Below are positions 16,309 to 24,486 of a DNA stretch of 32,105 nt, in pieces. Source of the DNA: Tardiphaga sp. (lineage in GTDB: Bacteria; Pseudomonadota; Alphaproteobacteria; Rhizobiales; Xanthobacteraceae); NCBI RefSeq assembly GCF_028290495.1, contig NZ_JAQGJT010000078.1, positions 1 through 32,105 of the forward strand, written 5' to 3'. Made by a program: the position numbers and the translations under genes. The notes beneath the pieces were generated by a model. That model searched no databases. It had not been told where the DNA came from and saw only the letters and a list, made by a program, of their open reading frames with translations. Every line of letters starts with the position of its first letter. Position 1 is the stretch's first letter.

Positions 16309-17104
16309 TGTGACCATGATCGCACGCAACGATGACCAACCGCTGTTGCTGGCCGAGGGCTTGAGCAAGTCGTTCGGCCGCCTCAACGCCTGCCGCGATG
16401 TCTCGTTTGCGCTGTATCCCGGTGAAGTGCTGGCGATCGTCGGCGAGTCCGGCTCTGGCAAGTCGACGCTGTTGCAATTGTTGTCGGCGCAGATGACGCC
16501 GAATGCCGGTTCGGTGTCGTACCGGATGCGCGACGGCGTGATGCGCGATCTCGCGGCATTGGGCGAGGCCGAGCGGCGCTTTTTGTTTCGCACGGACTGG
16601 GGTTTCGTGCATCAGGATGCGGCGATGGGCCTGCGCATGGGCGTCTCCGCCGGCGCCAATGTCGGCGAGCGGCTGATGGCGGTCGGCCATAATCACTATG
16701 GCAAGATCCGCCAGACGGCGGCCTCGTGGCTGGAGCGCGTCGAGATTTCCACCGACCGCATCGACGACGCGCCGAAGACCTATTCGGGCGGCATGCGGCA
16801 GCGGCTGCAGATCGCGCGCAACCTGGTCACCGAACCGCGGCTCGTCTTCATGGACGAGCCGACCGGCGGGCTTGATGTTTCCGTGCAGGCGCGGTTGCTC
16901 GACATGATGCGTTCGCTGGTCAGCGAGCTCGGACTTGCTGCCATTGTCGTCACCCACGATCTCGCAGTGGCGCGGCTCCTGTCGCACCGGGTGATGGTGA
17001 TGCAGGGCGGCCGTGTCATCGAGACGGGTCTGACCGACCAGGTGCTCGACGATCCCCGCGAGCCGTATACGCAATTGCTCGTTTCCTCGATCCTGCCGGC
17101 GTGA
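16301..17104 (+). CDS. phnK: PhnK, ABC-type ATPase of the C-P lyase complex
   Basis: PhnK binds the PhnGHIJ core through PhnJ and is needed for turnover; it is not a transporter subunit. The 267-residue protein has Walker A GESGSGKS (48-55), Q-loop FVHQDAAMGLRM, signature YSGGMRQRLQIARNL, Walker B LVFMDEPTGGLD and switch His in VVTHDLA, and resembles the oligopeptide-transporter ATPases as PhnK does. The ATG at 16301 has GGAGAG 5 bases upstream and overlaps phnJ; the frame is open further back only inside phnJ. Confidence 0.95.
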   Translation: MLDVTMIARNDDQPLLLAEGLSKSFGRLNACRDVSFALYPGEVLAIVGESGSGKSTLLQLLSAQMTPNAGSVSYRMRDGVMRDLAALGEAERRFLFRTDWGFVHQDAAMGLRMGVSAGANVGERLMAVGHNHYGKIRQTAASWLERVEISTDRIDDAPKTYSGGMRQRLQIARNLVTEPRLVFMDEPTGGLDVSVQARLLDMMRSLVSELGLAAIVVTHDLAVARLLSHRVMVMQGGRVIETGLTDQVLDDPREPYTQLLVSSILPA

Positions 17105-17111
17105 GGGCACC

Positions 17112-17804
17112 ATGATTCCATTGATCGATATACGCAATGCGCAAAAGACCTTCGTGATGCACCTGCAGGACGGCATTCGCCTGCCAGTCGTGCGCGGTGT
17201 TTCGTTCCACGTCGCCCCCGGCGAATGCGTCGTGCTGGGTGGCCCCTCCGGCGCCGGAAAATCCTCTATCCTGAAGATGATCTTCGGTAATTACCGCTGC
17301 GACGGCGGCAGCATCGGTGTGCAGCACAAGGGTGAGTTGCTCGATATCGCCACGGCTGAGCCGCGGCAGATTCTCGGCGTCCGCCGCCACACCATCGGTT
17401 ATGTCAGCCAGTTCCTGCGTGCGGTGCCGCGCGTGGCATCGCTCGATGTGGTCGCCGAGCCGTTGCTGGCCGCGGGTGTGCCCCGTGAGGAAGCGCGCGA
17501 GCGTGCCGGCGTGCTGCTGCGCCGCCTCAACATTCCCGAGCGGCTGTGGAAGCTGCCGCCCTCGACCTTCTCCGGCGGCGAGCAGCAGCGCGTCAATATC
17601 GCGCGCGGCTTTATCTCCGATCTGCCGATCCTGCTGCTGGACGAGCCGACTGCGTCGCTGGATGCGGCCAACCGCGCGGTGGTGGTCGAACTGGTGGCCG
17701 AGAAGAAACGTGCCGGCGTTGCCATGGTTGCCATTGTCCATGACGACGAAGTCCGTCATTTGATTGCCGACCGGCTGGTCGATGTGACATCGTTTGCCGC
17801 CTGA
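17112..17804 (+). CDS. phnL: PhnL, ABC-type ATPase of the C-P lyase complex
   Basis: PhnL assists the first step, attachment of phosphonate to ATP-derived ribose, and can stack on PhnK. The 230-residue protein (E. coli 226) resembles LolD-type ATPases: Walker A GGPSGAGKSS, the Q-loop region YVSQFLRAVPRVA, signature FSGGEQQRVNIARGF, Walker B ILLLDEPTASLD and VAIVHDDEVR in place of a standard switch His region (His present). It starts 7 bases after phnK with GAGGG upstream. There are no membrane partners nearby, which supports the enzyme role. Confidence 0.95.
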   Translation: MIPLIDIRNAQKTFVMHLQDGIRLPVVRGVSFHVAPGECVVLGGPSGAGKSSILKMIFGNYRCDGGSIGVQHKGELLDIATAEPRQILGVRRHTIGYVSQFLRAVPRVASLDVVAEPLLAAGVPREEARERAGVLLRRLNIPERLWKLPPSTFSGGEQQRVNIARGFISDLPILLLDEPTASLDAANRAVVVELVAEKKRAGVAMVAIVHDDEVRHLIADRLVDVTSFAA

Positions 17805-17809
17805 GAAAG

Positions 17810-18967
17810 ATGACAATGAAAAAGCAACAGGAAACCGTGATCGGCAACGCAAGGATCGTGCTGGCGGATCGCGTGATCGAGCAGGGCTGGATTGCCTTCG
17901 CGGATGGCAAGATCGCCGAATTCGGCGAGGGCGATGCGCCCGAAGGTTTTGAAGACGTCGGCGGCGATCTGATCATGCCCGGCCTGATCGAACTGCACAC
18001 CGACCACCTCGAAGCGCATTTCATGCCGCGTCCGAAGGTGTTCTGGGAGCCCGTTGCCGCGGTCATCTCCTACGACGCGCAGCTTGCGACCTCGGGCATC
18101 ACGACGGTTCTCGATTCGGTGCGGGTCGGATGCGAGGACAACAGTGCGGGAATTGACAGCTATGCCGGCCTGCTGGTCGACTCCATTGCGCATGCGGGCG
18201 AAGCCGGGCTCCTGCGCGTCGATCATTTCCTGCATCTGCGCTGCGAGATTCCGATGCCCAGCGTGGTGGAAGAAGCAAAGGCGCTGCTGGAAAAAACAAA
18301 CGTCCGGCTGATGTCGCTGATGGACCACACGCCAGGCCAGCGTCAGTTCCGTGACGAGGAGAAACTGCGCACGTACTATCGGGGGAAAGGCGGACAAAAC
18401 GATGCCGAACTCGATGCCATGTTCGCGCAGCGCCTGGCCTGCCAGCAGCAATATGCGGCCGGCAATATGCGGGCGATCGTGGCGCTGGCGCACGAGCGAA
18501 ACATTCCGCTGGCGAGCCACGATGACACGACGGAAGACAACGTGACCGAAGCCGTGTCGGACAAGGTCTCGGTGGCCGAATTCCCGACTACGCTGGAAGC
18601 CGCGCAGGGCCTGCACAAGGCCGGTATCGGAATTCTGATGGGGGCGCCGAACGTGGTCCGCAACGGCTCGCATTCCGGCAATATCGCTGCGATCGATCTT
18701 GCCCGCGAAGGCATGCTCGACATTCTCTCGTCGGACTATGTACCGTCGAGTCTGTTGATGGGCGCGCTGCAACTGTCCGCAAAGGTGCCATCTATCGATC
18801 TCGCGAGCGCGATCCGAACGGTGACCAAGCGGCCGGCGGAGGCCGTCGACCTGTCGGATCGCGGTGAGATCGCCGTTGGCAAGCGAGCCGATGTGATCCG
18901 CGTCTATGTGGCGCACGACGTACCCGTGGTGCGCAGCGTCTGGCGCGAAGGACACCGCGTCGCATGA
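17810..18967 (+). CDS. phnM: PhnM, ribose 1-methylphosphonate 5-triphosphate diphosphatase
   Basis: PhnM releases pyrophosphate from the ribose-triphosphate phosphonate, giving the substrate of PhnJ. The 385-residue amidohydrolase (E. coli 378) has the canonical GLIELHTDHLEAHFMPRP metal motif, SLMDHTPGQRQFRD, LASHDDTTEDNV, AEFPTTLEAA, MGAPNVVRNGSHSGN and ILSSDYVPSSLL. Two ATGs six bases apart (17810 and 17816) can serve; neither has a strong ribosome site. Its stop overlaps the phnN start (ATGA). A divergent paralogue is encoded at 6526-7710. Confidence 0.96.
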   Translation: MTMKKQQETVIGNARIVLADRVIEQGWIAFADGKIAEFGEGDAPEGFEDVGGDLIMPGLIELHTDHLEAHFMPRPKVFWEPVAAVISYDAQLATSGITTVLDSVRVGCEDNSAGIDSYAGLLVDSIAHAGEAGLLRVDHFLHLRCEIPMPSVVEEAKALLEKTNVRLMSLMDHTPGQRQFRDEEKLRTYYRGKGGQNDAELDAMFAQRLACQQQYAAGNMRAIVALAHERNIPLASHDDTTEDNVTEAVSDKVSVAEFPTTLEAAQGLHKAGIGILMGAPNVVRNGSHSGNIAAIDLAREGMLDILSSDYVPSSLLMGALQLSAKVPSIDLASAIRTVTKRPAEAVDLSDRGEIAVGKRADVIRVYVAHDVPVVRSVWREGHRVA

Positions 18968-19536
18968 CCGATACGTCGGCCAATTTCGAGGCGCTGGCGA
19001 AGATCGGGCCGGGACGGCTGGTGCTGGTGGTGGGGCCGTCCGGCGCCGGCAAGGACACGCTGATCGACCTGGCGCGCGCCGCCTGCGCCGGGAATGCCGA
19101 TGTCGTATTTGCGAGGCGCGTGGTGACCCGCGAGGCCTCAAGCTCCGAGGACAACGAACAGCTGACGCCTGACGCCTTCCGGCAGGCGCTGGCGCGCGGC
19201 GGGTTCGCCGTGCACTGGGACGCGCATGGCCTGTCCTATGCGCTGCCGAAGGCCATCGACGACGACATCAGGGCAGGGCGCACGGTGGTGGCGAATATCT
19301 CCCGCGCGGTGATCGGCTGGTTGCGCGAAGGCTACGCCGACGTGGTCGTGGTGGCGGTGACGGCGCCGCCGGAGGTGCTGGCCGCCCGGCTGCTGGCGCG
19401 CGGCAGGAGCAGCGACGGACCGATCGCCAACCGGCTGCAGCGGGCCGCTGCAGTCATTGTGCCTGACGTGATCATCGAAAATGTGGGCGCCCCCGCGGTG
19501 GCCGCGCGATTGCTTTTTGACCAGTTGGTGAGGTAA
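18964..19536 (+). CDS. phnN: PhnN, ribose 1,5-bisphosphate phosphokinase
   Basis: PhnN phosphorylates ribose 1,5-bisphosphate to PRPP, returning the ribose carrier of the C-P lyase pathway to nucleotide metabolism. The 190-residue protein (E. coli 185) is guanylate-kinase-like: P-loop GPSGAGKD near residue 24, then FARRVVTREASSSEDNEQLT, the acceptor region FAVHWDAHGLSYALP, VVANISRAV and VTAPPEVLAARLLARGR. It is the last gene of the operon. The next step in the E. coli pathway, PhnP, is not encoded after it. Confidence 0.94.
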   Translation: MTDTSANFEALAKIGPGRLVLVVGPSGAGKDTLIDLARAACAGNADVVFARRVVTREASSSEDNEQLTPDAFRQALARGGFAVHWDAHGLSYALPKAIDDDIRAGRTVVANISRAVIGWLREGYADVVVVAVTAPPEVLAARLLARGRSSDGPIANRLQRAAAVIVPDVIIENVGAPAVAARLLFDQLVR

Positions 19537-19619
19537 CCCGGCGGTCGTCACGATATGGTAGGAGGTGCGTGCAGAGCGGTCCGGCTCCTTGCGATGATAC
19601 TATCTTCCTGGAGCAAGAG

Positions 19620-20990
19620 ATGCAGACGATCGAACAGCTTCGCTCTGGCGAATTAGACGGTGTCCGCCACCTTAGGCTGTCGTGTGGGTTGACCGAATTT
19701 CCCCGTGAGATCATGGCTCTGCGCGATACGCTGGAAGTTCTGGATCTGTCCGGAAATGCGCTCTCGGAATTGCCCGACGATCTCGCTGGATTGAGCAAGC
19801 TGCGCATCATCTTCTGTTCCGAGAATCTGTTCACAGAATTGCCGGAAGTTCTGGGAAGCTGCCCCGAGCTGACCATGGTTGGTTTTAAGGCCAATCAAAT
19901 ACGCAGGGTCTCCGCCAAGGCATTGCCGGCCAGGCTGCGTTGGCTGGTCCTGACCGATAATGAGATCGAAGAGTTGCCCCGTGAGATCGGTGCGTGCACG
20001 CAGCTGCAGAAATTGATGCTGGCCGGCAATCGACTTCAGGCGCTGCCGGAATCGCTGGTCAATTGCGAGCGCCTCGAGCTGCTTCGTCTGGCCGCCAATC
20101 GGCTGAACGAATTGCCGGAGTGGTTGCTCACGTTGCCGCGTCTGTCGTGGCTGGCCTGTTCCGGAAATCCGTTCGGCGCTGACATTGAAGCGGATGCCCT
20201 GTCGTCAGCGGTGATTGCTGATGTTCCCTGGAGCGCGCTCAAGATCGAGCATTTGCTGGGTCAGGGCGCTTCGGGAATCATTCATCGGGCCAGGATGAAT
20301 TCCGGCGAGGATGGTGTACGAGCCGTGGCCGTGAAGCTGTTCAAGGGCGCAATGACCAGCGACGGCTTGCCGGGTTCTGAAATGGCAGCCTCGATCGGCG
20401 CCGGAAAGCATCCCAACCTGATCGATGTGTTCGGAAGAGTGCTGGGTCATCCGTCGGGTATCAACGGGCTGGTCATGCAACTGGTTGATCCCCGTTTTGA
20501 AATCCTTGCGGGGCCGCCCAGCCTGGAATCCTGCACCCGCGACGTCTACCCGTCGTCTTCCGCTTTCGACCTGCCGACGGTGCTGCAGATAGCCGATGCT
20601 ATGGCTTCTGCTGCGCGGCATTTGCACGATCGAGGGATCATGCACGGCGATCTATACGGGCATAACATTCTGCACGATGGCCAAGGCCAGACGTTGCTCG
20701 GCGATTTTGGCGCGGCGTCTTTCTACGATGTCGGCAATCCCGCGATGGCGAACGGCCTGCAGCGGCTGGAAGTGCGGGCGTTCGGTTGTTTGCTGGAGGA
20801 GCTTGTCGATTGGTGCGCAGCTTCCGAGGACGACTTGGCGGCCCTTAAACGGCTTGGCGATCTGGTGTCTGCCTGTTTGTCCGAGGCCCCCAAGCTTCGG
20901 CCGCTTTTTCACGAGATCAGCGCGCTGTTGAAAGAGGCCCGTGCGGTCACGCGTACCCCTGCGGTTGCGTCGCGCGGTTTCCATTCCTGA
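19620..20990 (+). CDS. Leucine-rich-repeat protein with C-terminal Ser/Thr protein kinase domain
   Basis: The 456-residue cytoplasmic-looking protein (no signal, no membrane segment) joins two modules. Residues about 14-185 are seven or so leucine-rich repeats of the 23-residue LDLSGNALSELPDDLAGLSK type. Residues about 207-450 are an Hanks-type kinase: glycine loop LLGQGASGII, ATP-binding Lys239 in VAVKLFKG, catalytic loop HGDLYGHN (Asp344, Asn349) with HGD in place of HRD, and metal site DFG (362-364). All catalytic residues are present, so it is probably active. The ATG at 19620 has GGAG 6 bases upstream; a GTG at 19569 is too close to its ribosome site. Target and repeat ligand are unknown. 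It follows phnN by 83 bases but shares no function with it. Confidence 0.88.
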   Translation: MQTIEQLRSGELDGVRHLRLSCGLTEFPREIMALRDTLEVLDLSGNALSELPDDLAGLSKLRIIFCSENLFTELPEVLGSCPELTMVGFKANQIRRVSAKALPARLRWLVLTDNEIEELPREIGACTQLQKLMLAGNRLQALPESLVNCERLELLRLAANRLNELPEWLLTLPRLSWLACSGNPFGADIEADALSSAVIADVPWSALKIEHLLGQGASGIIHRARMNSGEDGVRAVAVKLFKGAMTSDGLPGSEMAASIGAGKHPNLIDVFGRVLGHPSGINGLVMQLVDPRFEILAGPPSLESCTRDVYPSSSAFDLPTVLQIADAMASAARHLHDRGIMHGDLYGHNILHDGQGQTLLGDFGAASFYDVGNPAMANGLQRLEVRAFGCLLEELVDWCAASEDDLAALKRLGDLVSACLSEAPKLRPLFHEISALLKEARAVTRTPAVASRGFHS

Positions 20991-21020
20991 TCGCCGCGGT
21001 CCTGGTGGCGATCGATGAAA

Positions 21021-21095
21021 TGGTAGGCGATGACGGGATCGAACCGCCGACCTGTCCCGTGTAAAGGGAATGCTCTACCGCTGAGCTAATCGCCC
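21021..21095 (-). tRNA. tRNA-Val (TAC anticodon)
   Basis: Read leftward it begins GGGCGATTAGCTCAGCGG and ends with an encoded CCA at 21021-21023. The acceptor stem GGGCGAT/ATCGCCT closes with one G-U pair, the D arm is GCTC/GAGC, the T loop is GGTTCGATCC, and the anticodon loop TTTACAC gives TAC. The top pair of the anticodon stem is a T-C mismatch. Confidence 0.95.
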
Positions 21096-21159
21096 GTGAG
21101 ACGCATTTAGCGTATTGGCTGGACCCTGCGCAAGGCGGAGCCGTCCGAAAACGGCGGCC

Positions 21160-22419
21160 TTACGCCCGTTCTTCCCATATCATCGCCAGATGCACGATGG
21201 TCTGCATCGCCTTTTCCATGTCCTGGCGGCTGACCCATTCGGTGCGCCCGTGGAAGGCGTGTTCGCCGGCAAAAATGTTGGGACAGGGCAGGCCCATGAA
21301 GGACAGCCGCGAGCCGTCAGTGCCGCCGCGGATGCTGGTGCGCTTCGGCGTCAGGCCGGTGCGGCGAATCGCTTCCATCGCGTAATCGACGATCTGCGGA
21401 TGCCGGTCGATCACCTGCTTCATGTTGCGGTATTGCGGCTTGATGGTGATCGACGCCGTGGAGTGCGGATAGGCTTTCATCACGTCATCGACGATGGATT
21501 GCAGCAGGGCTTCTTTCTCCGCGAGACCGTCGTCGGTGAAATCACGTACGATGAAGCTCAGCGTCGCCTTCTCCAGCGCGCCCTGGATGCCGATCGGATG
21601 CAGGAAGCCTTGTTTGCCCTCGGTGGTTTCCGGCGAGCAGTAATCCTTCGGCAGCCGCTCGACGATCGCCGCGGCGATCTTGATGGCGTGCTCCATCTTG
21701 CCCTTGGCGAAGCCTGGATGCGTGCTGACACCTTCGATAGTGACGATGGCGCCGTCCGCCGAGAAGGTCTCGTCCTCGAGATGGCCGGCAGTCTCGCCAT
21801 CCATCGTATAGGCGAAATCGGCGCCTAGCTTTTTCAGATCGACCTTATCGACGCCGCGGCCGATCTCCTCGTCCGGCGTAAACAGGATTTTGATGGCGCC
21901 GTGCCCGATCTGCGGGTTCGCGATCAGAAAGCGCGCGGCGTCCATGATCTCGGCGAGGCCGGCCTTGTTGTCGGCGCCGAGCAGGGTGGTGCCGTCGGAG
22001 GTGACGATGTCGTGGCCGATCTGGTCGGCGAGCGCCGGATTGTCGCTGACGCGAATCACCTGCGCCGAATCGGCCGGCAGTACGATATCGCCGCCCTGGT
22101 AATTCCTGACGATCTGCGGCTTGACGCCGGCGCCGGTGCAGTCCGGCGATGTGTCCATGTGCGAGCAGAAGCAGATCACCGGGACGTTCTTGTCGGAGGT
22201 CGCCGGAATGGTTGCATAGACGTAGCCGTGTTCGTCGAGATGCGCGTCATGGAGGCCGATCTCGCGCAGCTCCTGCTCAAGGAGGCGGCCAAGGTCCCTC
22301 TGCTTTGCGGTGGAAGGACAGGTCAGCGAGGCGGGATCGGACTGGGTGTCGATGACGACATAGCGCAGGAAGCGCTGCAGGACGTCGTGGGTGAAATCGA
22401 GGGACGGGGTTGCTGTCAC
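21160..22419 (-). CDS. pepT: PepT, tripeptide aminopeptidase (peptidase T, M20B)
   Basis: PepT removes the N-terminal residue from tripeptides in the cytoplasm with two zinc ions. The 419-residue product (E. coli 408) has the M20 motifs FCSHMDTSPD, LGADNKAGLAEIM, FTPDEEIGRGVD, YTMDGETAG, THPGFAKGKM and the late RGGTDGSRLSFMGLPCPN and EHAFHGRTEWVS. I prefer the GTG at 22419, with GGAG 7 bases upstream; an ATG at 22449 would add ten residues but lies across the hairpin that ends the hup message and lacks a ribosome site. It lies between the hup terminator and tRNA-Val, all leftward. Confidence 0.93.
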   Translation of the reverse strand: MTATPSLDFTHDVLQRFLRYVVIDTQSDPASLTCPSTAKQRDLGRLLEQELREIGLHDAHLDEHGYVYATIPATSDKNVPVICFCSHMDTSPDCTGAGVKPQIVRNYQGGDIVLPADSAQVIRVSDNPALADQIGHDIVTSDGTTLLGADNKAGLAEIMDAARFLIANPQIGHGAIKILFTPDEEIGRGVDKVDLKKLGADFAYTMDGETAGHLEDETFSADGAIVTIEGVSTHPGFAKGKMEHAIKIAAAIVERLPKDYCSPETTEGKQGFLHPIGIQGALEKATLSFIVRDFTDDGLAEKEALLQSIVDDVMKAYPHSTASITIKPQYRNMKQVIDRHPQIVDYAMEAIRRTGLTPKRTSIRGGTDGSRLSFMGLPCPNIFAGEHAFHGRTEWVSRQDMEKAMQTIVHLAMIWEERA

Positions 22420-22443
22420 ATCACCACTCCAACGCTGCAAAAC

Positions 22444-22483
22444 GATCATTCCGGGCCGGGCGCGGCCGCAGCCCGGAATGATC
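22444..22483 (-). terminator. Hairpin terminator after hup
   Basis: Perfect 13-base arms GATCATTCCGGGC and GCCCGGAATGATC enclose a 14-base GC-rich loop. On the minus strand it follows the hup stop by 23 bases and is followed by GTTTTGC. It lies just upstream of the preferred pepT start. Confidence 0.8.
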
Positions 22484-22506
22484 TATCTATGACAGAATAC
22501 CGTCGA

Positions 22507-22848
22507 TCAGACGGCTTCTTTCAGTTCCTTGGCGGCGCGGAACGCGACCTTCTTGCTAGCCTTGATCTGGATGGCTTCGCCGGTGGCGGGATTGCGGCCC
22601 ATCCGGGCGGCGCGCTTGCGCACCTGCAGGATGCCGAGGCCGACGATTCGGATTCGCTCGCCCTTCTTGAGGTGCTTGGTGATCTTGCCGACCATGTCGC
22701 CGAGGATTTCTTCCGCCTTCTTCTTCGACAATTCGTGTTCTTCGGCCAAAGCCGCGGCGAGGTGCTTAAGCGTGACGGTCGGCGCTGCGACGGCTTTGGT
22801 GGCGGCCTTGGCGGCAGTGGTCGCGGCAGTAACGGCTTTTTTCGCCAT
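22507..22848 (-). CDS. hup: HU-family DNA-binding protein with Ala/Lys-rich N-terminal extension
   Basis: HU proteins bend and compact DNA as dimers. The 113-residue product has a full HU core from about residue 24 (VTLKHLAAALAEEHELSKKK, AEEILGDMVGKITKHLKKGE, IRIVGLGILQVRKRAARMGR, NPATGEAIQI, KKVAFRAAKELK), including the DNA-intercalating RNP in GRNPATGE. Before it is a 22-residue tail made mostly of Ala, Lys, Thr and Val (MAKKAVTAATTAAKAATKAV), which typical 90-residue HU lack and which may add a DNA contact. The ATG at 22848 has AGGG about 9 bases upstream. In many relatives hupB directly follows lon; here about 19 kb intervenes and the gene is inverted relative to lon. Confidence 0.95.
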   Translation of the reverse strand: MAKKAVTAATTAAKAATKAVAAPTVTLKHLAAALAEEHELSKKKAEEILGDMVGKITKHLKKGERIRIVGLGILQVRKRAARMGRNPATGEAIQIKASKKVAFRAAKELKEAV

Positions 22849-23010
22849 GTTTTTGGCCCTCTACGTTGGTGTCGGTCAGGAAAGTCAGTCGTAGCAGGGC
22901 TTAAACGATTCGGGCACGCGGTGCCTACGCCGTTTTCCTTGAAAACATGGGGTTTTTTGAATCGGCGGCCACTAAAACGCAGGTTCATACACATCGCGTT
23001 CGCAACGCGC

Positions 23011-23039
23011 TTGACTTCAAAAGGCCACCCCTTTATGTC
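23011..23039 (+). promoter_or_regulatory. Promoter of tRNA-Asp
   Basis: TTGACT (23011-23016), a 17-base spacer and TATGTC (23034-23039) form a good sigma-70 promoter that would start about 30 bases before the tRNA. A perfect inverted repeat CGCGTT-CGC-AACGCG (22995-23009) directly precedes the -35. Confidence 0.75.
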
Positions 23040-23073
23040 CACCTCACTGCGGGATTGAAGAGCAACGATCCAC

Positions 23074-23150
23074 GCGGGAGTAGCTCAGTTGGTTAGAGCG
23101 CTGCCCTGTCACGGCAGAGGTCGCGGGTTCGAGTCCCGTCTCTCGCGCCA
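23074..23150 (+). tRNA. tRNA-Asp (GTC anticodon), integration target
   Basis: The 77-base gene begins GCGGGAGTAGCTCAGTTGG and ends with encoded GCCA. The acceptor GCGGGAG/CTCTCGC has one G-U pair, the anticodon stem CTGCC/GGCAG holds loop CTGTCAC, giving GTC, and the T arm is GCGGGTTCGAGTCCCGT. An integrase gene ends 10 bases after the CCA, so the 3' half is the likely attachment site. Confidence 0.97.
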
Positions 23151-23160
23151 GTTTTCTTAG

Positions 23161-24486
23161 TCATTTCAATGGCTCCGAATTCTTGGTGTTCCTTAAAAGT
23201 ATTTCCATTGGATTTGCAGAAATACTTTCGGACAGGTTCTGTTCTAAATTCCGTGCCCCCACAGCCCTTGCTTCATCGAAGCGCCGGACACTTGGCACGT
23301 TCACCGGGTTATAGGTTTTGCGCAGGCGGTTGCTCGCGCTAACCGTGTTGGCCATCTTGTTTGCCTGGTCGACCACAGTACCGCCGCCGGCATCCCCCTC
23401 GACCGCGCCGGAGCGGCGCATATCCGAGAACTGCCGGGTTTCATCGGGGCCGTAGGCCAGCTCGCGCACCCTGTCGAAATCTTTGACCAGCCGATCTTTC
23501 GTGTACGGCACCGATGGCCGCGGACGGCCGCCACGGCCAGGTACGGTCAAGGTCGGGGTGGTTCGGAAGATCGGGGCATTCATTAAGAATTCTGCGCCGA
23601 ACCCGTTGATGTATTCCCGCAGCAGCGCCTGGGACCACGGCGTCAGCGTCGCCGCTGCCGCTTTGTTGGTTTTGGCCCGATCGAGCGCGAACAACAGACC
23701 GGTGCTGTCAGATCGCAGCTGGCCAAGGGTCAGGCTTCGGGCGTCGATCGGCGACAGCATGCTGTCCCATGCTACCGCCATGCATGCGGCAAGCCCGCGA
23801 AAGTTGTGGCGCCAAGCGATCTGCACAAGCTTCAGAACCTCGCGGCGCATCCACGTCACCTGGCGCGGATCGGGCGCGGAATTCTCAAACGCCTTGGATG
23901 GATCCTGTCCCGCGTCGCAATATTTCATCGCGACCATGCGATTCCAAAGCGCGCGCCAGATTTTGATGACCAGATGCCGTTCTGTGACCGAAACCTCGCG
24001 TTCGATGCGCGGAATCAGGCCCAACGGTTCACCGGTCTTCTCGTCAATACGGATGAAGTGCTCCGGCTCGATGGTCTTGGGATCACAGTCGGCGAATTCG
24101 GGTTCCAGGAACCGCCACGCCCTCGGCCAGCTGTCTCGCTTGGTCTGTTCGACCGTCCAAACAATCTTGGCCTGCGCCCGCGCGGCCCTGCGGATGGCCA
24201 TGGCGCGGTAATATCCGTCGCCGACGCTACCCGGCGCATATCGCACCGGCGCGTCAGCGGGCTTCTGTGGCGGCAGGCCGAGCCGCGCCGAGTCCCAATC
24301 GCTGTTCAAGCGAAGCGCCTTGGCCTTGTCAGCATCGGTCGGGCGCGGCCGGCCAGCGGAATCCTTCTCGGGCCCACCCTGGCTCAGGTTGACCGTCCCG
24401 AAGCCGTGCTTGCGCATGGCCTTCGTCGGCTGCCACCGCCAACGACCTTTGGAGAAAACCAGATACCTGATCTTATCGGTGCCCAT
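23161..24486 (-). CDS. int: Tyrosine recombinase / phage integrase
   Basis: The 441-residue protein should catalyse integration at the adjacent tRNA-Asp. The N-terminal half is basic and DNA-binding in character (YLVFSKGRWRWQPTKAMRKH). In the C-terminal half I align the catalytic set as Arg250 in DARSLTLGQL, Lys272 or 275 in DRAKTNKAA, the box-II Arg in FSDMRRSGAVEG (Arg357 or 358, with Asp or Ser where His is usual) and nucleophile Tyr392 in RKTYNPV. The ATG at 24486 has GGGA upstream; a GTG at 24504 is possible. It overlaps the excisionase-like gene by 14 bases and ends 10 bases from the tRNA. It appears to be the last gene of the long leftward operon. Confidence 0.85.
   Translation of the reverse strand: MGTDKIRYLVFSKGRWRWQPTKAMRKHGFGTVNLSQGGPEKDSAGRPRPTDADKAKALRLNSDWDSARLGLPPQKPADAPVRYAPGSVGDGYYRAMAIRRAARAQAKIVWTVEQTKRDSWPRAWRFLEPEFADCDPKTIEPEHFIRIDEKTGEPLGLIPRIEREVSVTERHLVIKIWRALWNRMVAMKYCDAGQDPSKAFENSAPDPRQVTWMRREVLKLVQIAWRHNFRGLAACMAVAWDSMLSPIDARSLTLGQLRSDSTGLLFALDRAKTNKAAAATLTPWSQALLREYINGFGAEFLMNAPIFRTTPTLTVPGRGGRPRPSVPYTKDRLVKDFDRVRELAYGPDETRQFSDMRRSGAVEGDAGGGTVVDQANKMANTVSASNRLRKTYNPVNVPSVRRFDEARAVGARNLEQNLSESISANPMEILLRNTKNSEPLK

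Noticed and set aside
17756..19141. 461-codon minus-strand frame across phnM
   Set aside because: Antisense to the canonical phnM and phnN; no recognisable domain.
19537..19619. Possible terminator between phnN and the LRR-kinase gene
   Set aside because: No stable hairpin followed by T residues is visible, so read-through cannot be excluded or shown.
21901..23058. 385-codon plus-strand frame across pepT, the gap and hup
   Set aside because: It runs antisense through two well-identified genes and a terminator and has shadow-like composition.
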